From Linderina pennispora (lineage: Eukaryota; Kickxellomycota; Kickxellomycetes; Kickxellales; Kickxellaceae): a stretch of DNA of 64,000 bases. The notes under the pieces are model-generated. The model was given only the letters and a program-made list of their open reading frames with translations. It was not told where the DNA came from and ran no database searches. Position 1 is the first letter of the stretch; each line of letters opens with the position of its first letter. The translations under genes were made by a program, and so were the position numbers. Shown one piece after another: positions 30,512 through 40,867 of the stretch. The DNA is taken from positions 248,001 through 312,000 of the forward strand of contig NW_024468264.1 of assembly GCF_002104995.1 (NCBI RefSeq), given 5' to 3'.

Positions 30512-30809
30512 GGCTCTAAGGTGTACTTCCTCCAAACTTTAACTCTATTGTGGGAATGGTACTGAGGGAGAAGCACAGCGTGGTAGCTGGCAGCAATATA
30601 TAGAGCCTGTCTGGATTGCATACAAAAAGCCAGTTATGTAGTAGTCTACGATTGAATGAGGTTGGGCTTGACTTGCAGTATTGAAGCATATAAAAGGCTT
30701 TGTTACTATCTCAACTTGGAGTTGCACCAGATATTTGTATCGCTCACAGAGCAGCGGTCTGCTCAAGCTGTCGCGATACTCGTTGTATACATGCTTCTTG
30801 ATCCAATCC

Positions 30810-32530
30810 TTATATCCGAGTCAGCGTTCTGCGTGAGTTTTTCATATCAACTGTAATCAGAGAGGGTAGCTTTGTAATAGCAATAGCCATATCTGTGACA
30901 ATAGTCATCGACTTCGCAAAGTCAAGCCGTCTCAGACGAGTACTGAAGGCTGGGGGCTCAGACAGTAAGGCACCGATCTCCTTGCCTATTCCATTACGTG
31001 CAAATTGCTTGCCAGATGTGATACTTGCCACACCAAGACGAGTGGGTCCAGGGAAGTAGGATAGAATCTGGCCCAGTTGGCTGAGAGAAGGTGAACATCT
31101 ACTAATATCCAGACAACGAAACTGCGGGTTTGAGTGACTGGAGCAGAACGATGAATGACAAGGAGCTACTCGGCCGACTCGTATCGACATGATGCTCGAT
31201 ATGCTCAGCATTGGGTGCAATCAAAAACGATAGTTATGATGCTTCAACTGCATCCCTGTCCTCTATTTGCTCAATTTCGAGGGTAGCTCCTCAAATGCGC
31301 GCACAAGCAAGGTTAGGGAGCAGGCAACCCCGAAGAGATTCGAACAGAGGACTAGTGAGATGAACCATAAGAGATACTAGCGTCTCATTGCGATCGCCGA
31401 CAAAACTCCTAATGTCAAATGCACAGTATGTAAGGAGGGTGAGGCTGGCCATCGATGGAAATGTGTCAACCTGTTGTCTCTCAACCTTCCCTTCCATATC
31501 CATACTCGTAACAATAGATATCTTGGTGAGTTTCGGATACGTTTGGCCAAACAGTAGATCCAATTCCCCTATGGTATCCCTCGTAATTCTATCACTGAAG
31601 TGCGTTGTTGTTATGCGATGCACCAACCCTTCTACAATATCCTTGCTAGAATGAATCAGCGAATATTCAGAGTCGTAGTTGGCTTCATGGTACATACCCT
31701 GAACACCAGAACTGATACCTTTGCAAAGACGGACATATGATCAGGCGTTATCTCGGCAAATGACAGTCCTCAGAGTGGTGACAATGTTCCTCAGATTGTC
31801 TTCACCTATAGTCTCATGGTCGTTCCAGCTTCTTGAGTATGAGACAAACGAGCAATCGTGTGGGTTGGGAAGCAGCTGGCGGATACACCGAGTAAAACAA
31901 TCGAGCCCTGCCGAATAGTCAGCATCGTCAAAGAGGTTGCTGCTGTAAAAATGAAGCACAAGTTCACTGACATTTGAGAATGTTGCAGCGAAAAGGGCAC
32001 TGCCATTCAACAAGCAAGCGGTGGTGCCGTCGACAATATAGTTGAATGATAGATAGAAATGTGGGGAACAAACTGATAGGCCGTGTCCAGCAGTAGCTAC
32101 CTGAGAGAGATCAGGATAGACGATTTCCGGCGATGCATGTCCTTGCGAAAGATAGGTTTGAGAAAAATCTAGGTGCTCTGGTAGAAATAATCCAAAGCAG
32201 CTGCCCTCCATGGATGGCAGACATGCACTCAAGCGTTTGTGGCTCCTATATCGACCTACGCTGTGGCCTGTGCTCTGTTGTCATTTTTTTGTAGAAACGC
32301 CCATGTATTTCTTCGCCGGATCACAGCAATGCCGATGCCAGTATCTCATGTCCATGCCAGTTGTTTTTGCAGTGCCACTCTTTGATGAATGAATGGATGT
32401 ATACATGGAAAGATTCTCGATTATTCCCTTGTCAATACGTGTCCAAATCGATGCTGTGGCGACCTGAATTCTAGCTGAGAAGGGACCTGGGTAGAGGCCA
32501 GTTGGGTTCCAGAAATTCCTTGCTTCATGA
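30810..32530 (-). pseudogene. F-box-like/leucine-rich protein B, heavily broken paralog of A
   Basis: Fragments in several frames line up with gene A. IQVATASIWTRIDKG near 32460 matches A's IPAMNQTWSRIIDMK. FSNVSELVLHFYSSNLFDDADYS and LPNPHDCSFVSYSRSW lie in 31741-32232, YPKLTKISIVTSMDMEG and FPSMASLTLLTYCAFD in 31291-31695, and LRRLDFAKSMTIVTD...AITKLPSLITVDM in 30810-31220. That last block resembles A's LAIAFTKLPLLATVIM C terminus. No F-box helix is readable at the 5' end, and stops are denser than in A. It may be a true pseudogene, or a real gene with the same consensus errors as its neighbours. Confidence 0.45.
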
Positions 32531-32937
32531 ATGTCCTGGGGCAGTGGCTTTGGACGAACAAATCCCTAAATTGGAATTCGTGGACTATCTGGGCATTAGT
32601 TCAATATTGTGCCTGGTGGGCTCACCACTGGGTTTTATTATATTGAATTCATTGTATAGCGCACAATACAAGGCAATGTTTTCCCTTGCTAGCAAGCCTG
32701 CTCGAGGGCCCCAAGGAGAATATCTGACACACATACTGAGGTATTTAGAAGCGCGCATGCCCCTTCCCAGCTGTTCTGCTCAACTTTTCAGTTTATACCA
32801 ATACTATATATTTTCTAGTCGCATCTCGCCACATTCCGCTGAAATACATTTTCATACAAGATCTATTCATCCTGTTTACCAGCAAGGAAGGCTAGATAGC
32901 CACGCCCCCAGATTTCGCACACATTTTCACATCTCAG
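32531..32937. promoter_or_regulatory. Intergenic region upstream of the MFS transporter
   Basis: About 400 bp with no coding frame that can be assigned, although the 5' end of F-box-like gene B may extend into it. Pyrimidine-rich near 32820-32880. Confidence 0.35.
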
Positions 32938-34794
32938 ATGCCACACCCAAATATCAGCGATGCCATTGCACACGATAGTCTTCTGTTCAGTCGGGTGTCG
33001 CTTCATAACGAGCTGCCAAAAACAAAAAGCATATACAACGCGGTTCTGGATTATTACAGCCACACTGAATACAAACCAAGCCCAGCCCAGATCGAGCGCA
33101 ACCGGTGGGTGTTTTTCGGGCTCCTGCGGTGTCAGCCTTGGATGGCTATTCCTGCTGGCATTCTGATCCAGTTCTGCTACGGTTCCGTCTACGCATGGTC
33201 GATTTTCAACGGCCCCATTAACCAAACCTTGGCAGACAATCCTGACAGAGGACGCGCAGAGGTAACGTTTTACATTGCGCTCGGTATATTGGGCGTCACA
33301 GGCGCGATATTCGGGCCCTGGATTGAATCGAGCCACCCCCAGAAATCGGGCATCATTGGCATGGTGATGTTTTTTGCCGGGCACATAACGACTGCATTGG
33401 CCATCCAAGTGAAAATGTTCTCCATGCTATACTTTGGATACGGCTTTATTGCTGGCATCGGACTCGGAATCGGATATGTATCGACCATCGATGCCGTCAG
33501 CAAATGGTGGCCAAAGGCGCGTGGCACGGCGGCTGGATGCGCTGTGATGGGGTTCGGTGGCGGGTCTCTTGCCTTCAGTTTCATCAACAAGCGGCTCATT
33601 GATTCATTCAGTCTTTCGTCGGCCTTCTTAATCCTTGGTGCGATTAATATCTCGGTCATGTTCGTCTGCATCCAATTCATCTGCCCGCCACCGCCTGGCC
33701 ACAACATCGACGGTATCCCAGTCATTGAAACAAATAGCGATGTCCATCTCACGCTGGGCCGCTCAGCCAAGAACGATATTCCCGATGGATTGCTGACAGC
33801 AAAAGTTATAAGCCAGCAGCCACGGTACATGAATGTTCTTGGTAGCGAGCGCCCAACAATCCATATATCCTTGGGCGAGGCCCTAAAATCGCGTGATTTC
33901 TGGCTCCTGTACGTGGCATTTCTGGCCAACATCGTTTTCTGCCTAGTGATTCTGTCGAACCTGCCAGCGCTAATCAACCGCCTGTTTGGACGCGAAAGCA
34001 AAACGCCGCATGATCCGCCTCTGGAAGCACACATAGCCGTATCGATTGAGGGCGCCTTCAACATGACTGGCCGTATCTTGGTTGGCTTCATATCCGATTT
34101 TATCGGCCGCAAGACGACATTCCTCATTCTGCTCACTGTACAAATTGTCGCACTTGTGTGCATCCCAATCACCATCTCTGGCGACCACTTCTGGCTGTTC
34201 CTAATATTAATTTGGATCGCCACAATTTGCTACGGCGGCGGGTTTGGCATGATTCCAGCATTTCTGTCCGATATGTTTGGCTCCAGCAACACAAGCAGCT
34301 GCCACGGCGTGTTCCTGACTGCCTGGTCAATTGCGTCGGTTGGCGGCGGCCTGACATTCACAGGTATTGTCAACTACTACTTGTCGGAGGGCTACAAGCC
34401 GTACGATATAAGGCCGTACAACGTGAATTTCGCCTGGATGATGGCACTGGTAATAGCCGGGTTCATATGCTGCCTATTTGTGCGGTCGTCAATCCGGGAC
34501 CGCCTATTCCCGGCATTACCTGACCAGATCCTGCGTATCCGTATCTTTGGCCGTGTGTTGCGTGTTTTGTGGGTGCGTGGCAACCACGTCGATGATACTT
34601 CATCAATAGCAGACTCAGTATCAATGAACCGTACAGTGCAGAGTACAATTCCTCTGAGGCATGGGTGGCGGCGTAAGCGTCTGCATATTGAGCTGCTGTC
34701 TAAGGAGCAGGAGAAGGTCGCGTGGGAGGAGTACCTGTTTTTGCGCGCGGTGCAGTACCAACTACTCAAGGAGCCAGACAATGTCATTCGATAA
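32938..34794 (+). CDS. MFS transporter, oxalate/formate antiporter (OFA)-like
   Basis: Intact 618-residue plasma- or organelle-membrane carrier with twelve predicted spans. RCQPWMAIPAGILIQFCYGSVYAWSIFNGPI forms TM1, and YGFIAGIGLGIGYVSTIDAVSKWWPKARGTAAG is the OFA/monocarboxylate-type TM4-5 loop. GFISDFIGRKTTF is MFS motif A between TM8 and TM9, and GGFGMIPAFLSDMFG follows later. A hydrophilic loop of about 80 residues separates the two six-helix halves. The cytoplasmic N terminus (about 65 residues) and C terminus (about 95 residues, basic) are longer than in bacterial OxlT. Substrate cannot be inferred from sequence; small carboxylates are the family's usual cargo. Confidence 0.83.
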   Translation: MPHPNISDAIAHDSLLFSRVSLHNELPKTKSIYNAVLDYYSHTEYKPSPAQIERNRWVFFGLLRCQPWMAIPAGILIQFCYGSVYAWSIFNGPINQTLADNPDRGRAEVTFYIALGILGVTGAIFGPWIESSHPQKSGIIGMVMFFAGHITTALAIQVKMFSMLYFGYGFIAGIGLGIGYVSTIDAVSKWWPKARGTAAGCAVMGFGGGSLAFSFINKRLIDSFSLSSAFLILGAINISVMFVCIQFICPPPPGHNIDGIPVIETNSDVHLTLGRSAKNDIPDGLLTAKVISQQPRYMNVLGSERPTIHISLGEALKSRDFWLLYVAFLANIVFCLVILSNLPALINRLFGRESKTPHDPPLEAHIAVSIEGAFNMTGRILVGFISDFIGRKTTFLILLTVQIVALVCIPITISGDHFWLFLILIWIATICYGGGFGMIPAFLSDMFGSSNTSSCHGVFLTAWSIASVGGGLTFTGIVNYYLSEGYKPYDIRPYNVNFAWMMALVIAGFICCLFVRSSIRDRLFPALPDQILRIRIFGRVLRVLWVRGNHVDDTSSIADSVSMNRTVQSTIPLRHGWRRKRLHIELLSKEQEKVAWEEYLFLRAVQYQLLKEPDNVIR

Positions 34795-35753
34795 CTTTTA
34801 TCCCCATTCCATATATTCACTAGTTGCTAATTTATGTTTCTCTATGAATCAGTCTGCTTCCGACCTGTTCCATTTGTAGATCCATGTGTCTTACCCTCAC
34901 GACTGACCAGCAGGAATGAAAGAAACTAAGAGTGAGGCTCATATAATGACATCTATTCCTCCAAAAGATGTTGCTGTACAGCTCTGTTGAGAACATTAAA
35001 GGCGTTTACTCATAATTCAACCTCTGAGCGCGCATCCAGAGTCTAGATACTTCACTTTTTGATTACTTTTATATACACCTAATATGCACCGTACGGAACA
35101 GCTGTTTGGATAAAACGCTAGCAGACAGGGGTCCTGCACTACACGTAGTTTACGCTGAGGACAATAGTCCAAGACTACACACTGGTTCGTAAAGCTGTTC
35201 TGAATGTGATTGTTAGATTTCCGACATGTATCTGTTGATTCAATCTGGTGTGTCTAGTTCGCCACTGATACCGCGCCTACATGTCGTATTGTTCATTTAT
35301 TAGGATACCTGACGGTTCTGAAGTATCTTTGCATTAATTGAATATCCATGAATCCTCCTGAAGCAGGTTACTATTTCTGGGGATCAGACAGCTGACGGGC
35401 CGATATCCGTGCCGCTACAGAATCAGCTGTTACTGATGAGTATGCCAATACAGCCAGAAGCAGGCTGGAGCAATTCCACATATATATTCGAGCGCATGGT
35501 CAGTTGGAACAGTATACAGGCTATGGATAGAACCATTAGCGTCAATGGCCGGCAGCAGGTATGACAGCAAGGAATGTGGTGGTGGTGTTTCGAACAGGGG
35601 GCGTCGGCTCAGCATTCCGAGCCGCGATTGATGGGAGTTAGCCGAGATGAGCCACTTTTATGACGAGCCGTCTTTTGGATTCCGTCACAGATACATTTTT
35701 TCCTCTTGTTCCAATTATTTGACACGCATTTCTCGACACAATCGTACTGCAGC
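34795..35753. other. Intergenic region upstream of CUL4
   Basis: About 960 bp of AT-rich sequence with only short frames. No RNA gene or repeat recognised. Confidence 0.4.
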
Positions 35754-37991
35754 ATGTGGGCTACAAAGAGACCCGGGCCACTAGCAACTGGTCCTCAGAA
35801 GAAACTTATACTCCAAGGGCTGAAAGCGATACCAGCGCTGCCAGTGGCATTCAAAGACGAGACATGGGTTCGACTACAGAGTGCAATACGCGCAATTCAG
35901 GCCAGCAAGCCTACAGCCCAAGGGTTTGAGGAGCTGTACCGGGACTGCGAGAATATGTGTCTGCACAAATTCGGCAGCGAGCTATACGCAAACCTGCAAG
36001 GTGAATGTCTCCTGTATGCGCGCACGCAATTGTCGGAAATCAACAAGGAGCAGGACGAGACAGAGAACGGCACAGTGCTGACGGCGACCCGGCAATTCTG
36101 GACGCAGTACACGCAGCAGCTGGCAGTCATACGGTGCGTGTTTCTGTATCTGGACCGCACGTACGTGCTACAGACGGCCAACACGCCGTCGCTGTGGGCT
36201 ATGGGTCTGGCGGTGGTGCGGCAGTGCCTGGAGGACTCGGGGATGGCGGTGCGTCTGGCGCGTCTGATTGTGCAGGAGATTGCGCGTGAACGCGATGGCG
36301 CGACAGTTGACCGCGCGATGTTGCGTGTACTGACGCAGATGCTGGTCGACCTCAATTTGTACTCGCAGTACCTGGTGCCGAGGCTCATTGAGGCTACGCG
36401 CGAGCACTATGAGCGCGAGAGCCGCCGGATGGTTGGCAGACTGGTGCCCGTGCAGCCTGCAGGCGCACAGAACCAGATGGACGTACCGCTGTACCTGGAT
36501 CATGTAAAGCGCCGGCTGACAGAGGAGACAGATCGCACAGCTCAGTACCTGAGCGCCAGTACCAAGAGCACGCTGCTGGCAACGGCCGTGGGCGAGCTGA
36601 TCGAAAAACACACAGACCACCTGTTGGCCACAAGCTTTGACGATATGCTGGCGCAGGATTGCGTAGCCGATCTGGGCAACCTTTACACGCTGCTGGAGTC
36701 GGTGGCTCGGCTGGACATGCTCAAGCGACACTGGGCCGGGTACATCAAAAGGACAGGCATGGCGCTGGTGCAGCAGCCAGACTTGGACGTGGCTTTGGTC
36801 ACCGAGCTGCTGGCGCTGAAGCAGCGCCTGGACAACGTGCTTGCGCAGTCATTTGCTGGCAGCGAGTCGCTGGCACATGCGCTGCGTGAGGCCTTCGAGG
36901 AGTTCATCAATGCGCGACGCAACAGGCCGACGCAGCTGATAGCCAAGTTTGTCGACCAGTGCATGCGTACCGGCAGCCGGATGGCGCCTGACCAGGCCCT
37001 GGATGCACTGCTAGACCGGGTCATGGTGCTGTTCCGGTTCATCCAGGGCAAGGACATGTTCGAGGCCTTCTACAAGCGTGACCTGGCCAAGCGTCTGTTG
37101 ACAAACAAGAGCGCGTCGAAGGATGCCGAGCGCGCTATGCTGCAGCGGCTCAAGCAAGAGTGCGGTGCTGGGTTCACAAACAAGCTCGAGGGCATGTTCC
37201 GCGACATCGAGGCGTCGGAGGACTTGGCGGGCAAGTTTGCCGGCAGTGCATCGGCAGCAGGCATCGGCAGCATGTCGTTCCATGCCAGCATTCTGGCCCA
37301 TGCATTCTGGCCCACCTACGAGCCCATGGATCTTGTCGTGCCCAAGGCTGCCGAGGAAGCGCAGAATGCGTTCACCGAGTTCTATGGCGAGACGCACCAG
37401 GGGCGCAACCTGCAATGGCAGCCGATGCTGGGCACATGTCTGCTCAAAGTTGAATTCGATGAGGGCCCCAAGGAGCTAGCGCTCTCGGTGGTGCAGGGCA
37501 CAGTGCTGTGTCTGTTCGGCGAAGCCGACGAGCTGTCGTATACCGAGATCCAGCAGAACACCAGTCTGGACGATGCCACGCTGCAGCGCACACTGCAGTC
37601 GCTGGCCTGTGGCAAGACGCGTGTCCTCACCAAAGAGCCAAAGGGGAAGAACGTAGACAGCACAGACAGGTTTATCTTCAACAAGGCGTTTTCCAGTCCG
37701 CAGGCTCGCATCAAGATCAGCCAGATCCAGACCAAGGGAGCCGAGAAGGAGACCAAGGATACCGAGGAGAGGGTCCAGTTTGACCGCATGTACAAGGTCG
37801 ACGCTGCGATCGTACGCATCATGAAGGCGCGCCGCACGCTGAGCTACACCGACCTGCTGACCGAGATCATGGCTCAGCTCAAGTTCAACGCATCGGCCAC
37901 CGAGCTCAAGAAGCGCATCGACTCGCTGCTTGAGCGCGAGTTCCTGGAGCGTGACGACAACGACCAGTCGGTCTACAAGTATGTGGCATAA
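35754..37991 (+). CDS. CUL4: Cullin 4-type E3 ligase scaffold
   Basis: Intact 745-residue cullin. The N-terminal cullin repeats hold the adaptor-binding region. The cullin homology domain shows FRFIQGKDMFEAFYKRDLAKRLL, GAGFTNKLEGMFRDIE and FWPTYEPMDLVVP. The C-terminal winged helix carries VDAAIVRIMKARRTLSYTDLL, with the neddylation Lys at about residue 691, and ends EREFLERDDNDQSVYKYVA. Best match by pattern is the CUL4 group, which with DDB1 forms ligases for DNA repair and replication control (fission yeast Pcu4). ATG 35754 is the first in-frame ATG; the open frame to 35706 begins at TTG. The stop is 51 bp from the stop of GYP7 on the other strand. Confidence 0.87.
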   Translation: MWATKRPGPLATGPQKKLILQGLKAIPALPVAFKDETWVRLQSAIRAIQASKPTAQGFEELYRDCENMCLHKFGSELYANLQGECLLYARTQLSEINKEQDETENGTVLTATRQFWTQYTQQLAVIRCVFLYLDRTYVLQTANTPSLWAMGLAVVRQCLEDSGMAVRLARLIVQEIARERDGATVDRAMLRVLTQMLVDLNLYSQYLVPRLIEATREHYERESRRMVGRLVPVQPAGAQNQMDVPLYLDHVKRRLTEETDRTAQYLSASTKSTLLATAVGELIEKHTDHLLATSFDDMLAQDCVADLGNLYTLLESVARLDMLKRHWAGYIKRTGMALVQQPDLDVALVTELLALKQRLDNVLAQSFAGSESLAHALREAFEEFINARRNRPTQLIAKFVDQCMRTGSRMAPDQALDALLDRVMVLFRFIQGKDMFEAFYKRDLAKRLLTNKSASKDAERAMLQRLKQECGAGFTNKLEGMFRDIEASEDLAGKFAGSASAAGIGSMSFHASILAHAFWPTYEPMDLVVPKAAEEAQNAFTEFYGETHQGRNLQWQPMLGTCLLKVEFDEGPKELALSVVQGTVLCLFGEADELSYTEIQQNTSLDDATLQRTLQSLACGKTRVLTKEPKGKNVDSTDRFIFNKAFSSPQARIKISQIQTKGAEKETKDTEERVQFDRMYKVDAAIVRIMKARRTLSYTDLLTEIMAQLKFNASATELKKRIDSLLEREFLERDDNDQSVYKYVA

Positions 37992-38042
37992 ATGCCTAAT
38001 ATAATTAACCTCTTGTGCCTATCAATTCACAAAATGAAACAG

Positions 38043-40640
38043 CTAGTCGGTTGCCGGACGGCCCTGGGCGAAGATGTTGTGTACGGCTTCAGTGATCTCG
38101 GGCAGCGAAGACCCTGTTGCAGCAGGGTTGTCTTGCTCTAGCTCCTTGCCCTTGCCCGCGTCGTTGACGAGCGGTGTGGTTTCGGCAGTGTTGGGTGCCA
38201 CTGACTCCTTGTCCTCGTCCCAGTCGAACGAGATCAGCTGCACTTCCTTCTTGCCATCGCCACCGCTGGCGCTGCTGCTAGGCTGCGGGGAGCTGCTATC
38301 TTGCCCCTCGACATCCTGGGACGCTGCCTTAACAAACACGGCCAGTCCGTGCTCCCTGCGCTTCTGCTCGACAACAGCGACGCGATGCCGCACAATGTAG
38401 AAGCTGGTCTCGGCACCCTTGAGAGCGTCGTTCAGGTCAATGGTCTCGCTCAGATCCTGCACGTACTTGAGAATATCCTCGGGCGACTCTAGATGATCCA
38501 TGATGACATCGGCATGGCGCTGCAGCACAGCCAGGGCAACGAACAGAACGAAGCGGTCGGTCAGGTAGTCCGTCCACAGCACCTCCCACAGACGCAGCAC
38601 ATCCTCGAAGCTGAACTCGCGCTTGAACCAAATCAGTAGCCAGCGGTAGCAGCAGAACATGTTCTCCGCGTCGTACTTTGCCAGGTGTTTGTGCAGCGGC
38701 GGGTTGGCGATCTCCACCAGCCGCGATATCGTGGTGAGCTCGTCTTGCATGCCGCTCTGGTCGCGCAGAAAGTGCGGGCGCATGCGCTGCATAAAGTGGG
38801 TGAACGCCCAGAAGGTCGTCGGCTCGTCCTGGAATACCGAATAAATCGGCGCCAGCAGATCCGACATGCCCTGCACGTAGCCAAGCTCTGCCTCGTCGTA
38901 GTAGTGGAACGTCATCAGAATATCCTTCATCTGCTCCAGACTGGCGCTGGATCCAGGTAGACCGGTCTCGGCCAGATTCGACTCATCGTTGCCACCAAAC
39001 GTCGAGTCCGTGGCGAACAGCGGCAGGGCACGGTCGGTGCGAAGGACATCCTTCTCGATACGGCTCTGCTGCTCGATATAGTCCTCGCCGTTCTTCAGCT
39101 GTGGGTCGCTCAGCCATTTGTCTTTCAGAATCCAGTATTGGTCAGCATTGGCCTTGTCGATGCTGGTGCGGTCCGCCTCGGTGCTCGACCAGGGGTGGAT
39201 CTTCAGCAGGTACTTCCAGACCACAGGCCGGATATCCTCCTCGACGCCGCCCGCAAAAATTGCGCGCCGCACAGTATCCGGGTCGGCCACCAGTCGACGC
39301 TCGGGGTTCGACGGACCACCCTCAGTTGCCTCAAAGAAGCCAAACCACTGCTCCGCCGACAGCGCCGGCCTGGTGCGGATCGGCGCAGGAAGATTGGCGG
39401 TCTTGTCGGTGCTGACCACCTGGAAGCGGCCCAGGTCGCCCGACTCGGCCACCCATTCCTCCCAGATGCTGTGCGGTTGCACGTCTGTGCTGGCGCCACC
39501 CGCAGCCTTCTGCGACTCGCGTTGGCCATCCTCATGCTGCTGCTGGATTATATGCTGTGCTGCCCACTTTGCGAGATAGATTCGAGCGCCCTCGTACTCC
39601 TTGGCCAGGCTGCCGGCAGCGCTAGCTCTGTCTCCGCCCAGTGACGGCGGCATGTAAGGAAGCACCTGGCGCGCCACTGGCGTCTCGACCAGGGAAGTAG
39701 CGGCGTCACGCACAGTGCGGGTAATACGCGCGAACCGCTCCAGGATACCCCACTGCAGCTCCTTAACTTGGCCCATCAGCGGATCCATGTTTCCATGCAA
39801 TACCGAGTCCAACACATCGGGCGTGCTACTGCCGCGCTCTTGCGACGCATCTCCGTGCGCTGCAGTCCGAGCTTCTGATGTCTGTCCTCCGTCGGCAGTA
39901 ACATTACTGTCGGTAGACCGTCTGGGAAGCACGCCTGAGGCACTGGGCGACGTTGCCGTGCTGAGCGTCACATGTGGCGACTTGGACTGCCGCATGATGT
40001 ACAGATTCGGGTCGCTTGGCGCCCGTGCGATATCGATGGCGTGTGCCAGCCATACCAGTAGCTCGTCGCCACCCCAGTGCCGCGTCATGCCAAGCAGCGT
40101 GCTAGCACTCTCGTCGTCATGGAACCAAAGCGGCGCCAGCGAGCTGCCGTCACGCAGATTAAGTATCACTGACCCGTACCACTGTGTCAGCGACGGCGGG
40201 TGGATCAAAAGCGAGGCAAGCTCGCCAACAGGCTTGCAAAAAGCGTAGCTGGAGATTGACGTCATCTGCGGCCCTTGGCTTAGTGGGCCAGTTGATACCA
40301 GCACAGCGCTGTCGTCGTCCGACATCATGCTCAGAGATACGGGCTTGACAGGGTCCTTGGCTGTGGGTGCAAAGTTCGGGCACAGCTCAACTTGCACGTA
40401 GCTCTCGCGGTCGTGCTCGCTCAGCAGGGCTTCAGGTGTCCATGCAATGTAGTACTGGCTGTCGGGTCCTTGTACGATGCAGACGAATCCAGACACGCGG
40501 TCTTTCTTGTGCGCTGACCGGTAGATATATACTTTGCTCTTGGCATACACGAGCTGTACGCTCGACACTTCGCCCACGATGCAGTAGTCCGAGAACTCGG
40601 ACACCGTCAAGGTCTTGTCTTCGACTGGTCCTCCACCCAT
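38043..40640 (-). CDS. GYP7: Rab GTPase-activating protein, Gyp7/TBC1D15-like
   Basis: Intact 865-residue TBC-domain GAP. The N-terminal half has the Gyp7-type DUF3548 region (YAKSKVYIYRSAHKKDRVSGFV...). The TBC domain begins around residue 470 with IFAGGVEEDIRPVVWKYLLKIHPW. The catalytic Arg finger IEKDVLRTDR is at about 526-535 and the Gln finger GYVQGMSDLL at about 586. DAENMFCCYRWLLIWFKREFSFEDVLRLWEVLW follows. The dual-finger motifs are complete, so it should be active; yeast Gyp7 acts on Ypt7 at the vacuole. A disordered Ser/Glu-rich C-terminal tail of about 100 residues is present. Its promoter carries a 21-bp palindrome. Confidence 0.88.
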   Translation of the reverse strand: MGGGPVEDKTLTVSEFSDYCIVGEVSSVQLVYAKSKVYIYRSAHKKDRVSGFVCIVQGPDSQYYIAWTPEALLSEHDRESYVQVELCPNFAPTAKDPVKPVSLSMMSDDDSAVLVSTGPLSQGPQMTSISSYAFCKPVGELASLLIHPPSLTQWYGSVILNLRDGSSLAPLWFHDDESASTLLGMTRHWGGDELLVWLAHAIDIARAPSDPNLYIMRQSKSPHVTLSTATSPSASGVLPRRSTDSNVTADGGQTSEARTAAHGDASQERGSSTPDVLDSVLHGNMDPLMGQVKELQWGILERFARITRTVRDAATSLVETPVARQVLPYMPPSLGGDRASAAGSLAKEYEGARIYLAKWAAQHIIQQQHEDGQRESQKAAGGASTDVQPHSIWEEWVAESGDLGRFQVVSTDKTANLPAPIRTRPALSAEQWFGFFEATEGGPSNPERRLVADPDTVRRAIFAGGVEEDIRPVVWKYLLKIHPWSSTEADRTSIDKANADQYWILKDKWLSDPQLKNGEDYIEQQSRIEKDVLRTDRALPLFATDSTFGGNDESNLAETGLPGSSASLEQMKDILMTFHYYDEAELGYVQGMSDLLAPIYSVFQDEPTTFWAFTHFMQRMRPHFLRDQSGMQDELTTISRLVEIANPPLHKHLAKYDAENMFCCYRWLLIWFKREFSFEDVLRLWEVLWTDYLTDRFVLFVALAVLQRHADVIMDHLESPEDILKYVQDLSETIDLNDALKGAETSFYIVRHRVAVVEQKRREHGLAVFVKAASQDVEGQDSSSPQPSSSASGGDGKKEVQLISFDWDEDKESVAPNTAETTPLVNDAGKGKELEQDNPAATGSSLPEITEAVHNIFAQGRPATD

Positions 40641-40803
40641 CGTTGGCCTGTTGTATCGGTATGTGAGTTTTTTTTAAATAATAAATATAACAACACCTGA
40701 ATGTGAGGTGGAATGAGGTAAAGAAAAATGCTGGAGAGAGAAAAGTAGCGAAGAGGAGAGCGCGGTGGCCGCAACCGAGCTCAGAGAGGGCTTAAGAAGT
40801 TAA

Positions 40804-40824
40804 TGCCAAGACTGAGTCTTGGCA
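40804..40824. promoter_or_regulatory. 21-bp perfect palindrome and nearby CACGTG upstream of GYP7
   Basis: TGCCAAGACT-G-AGTCTTGGCA has 10-bp perfect arms around a single base and lies 164 bp upstream of the GYP7 ATG. CACGTG follows at 40841-40846. The site could bind a dimeric zinc-cluster or bHLH-type regulator, or act as the 3' hairpin of the neighbouring transporter gene that ends at 40868. Confidence 0.5.
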
Positions 40825-40867
40825 CATCTTGGTGACAAATCACGTGGGTTGCATATCCATGCATTGC

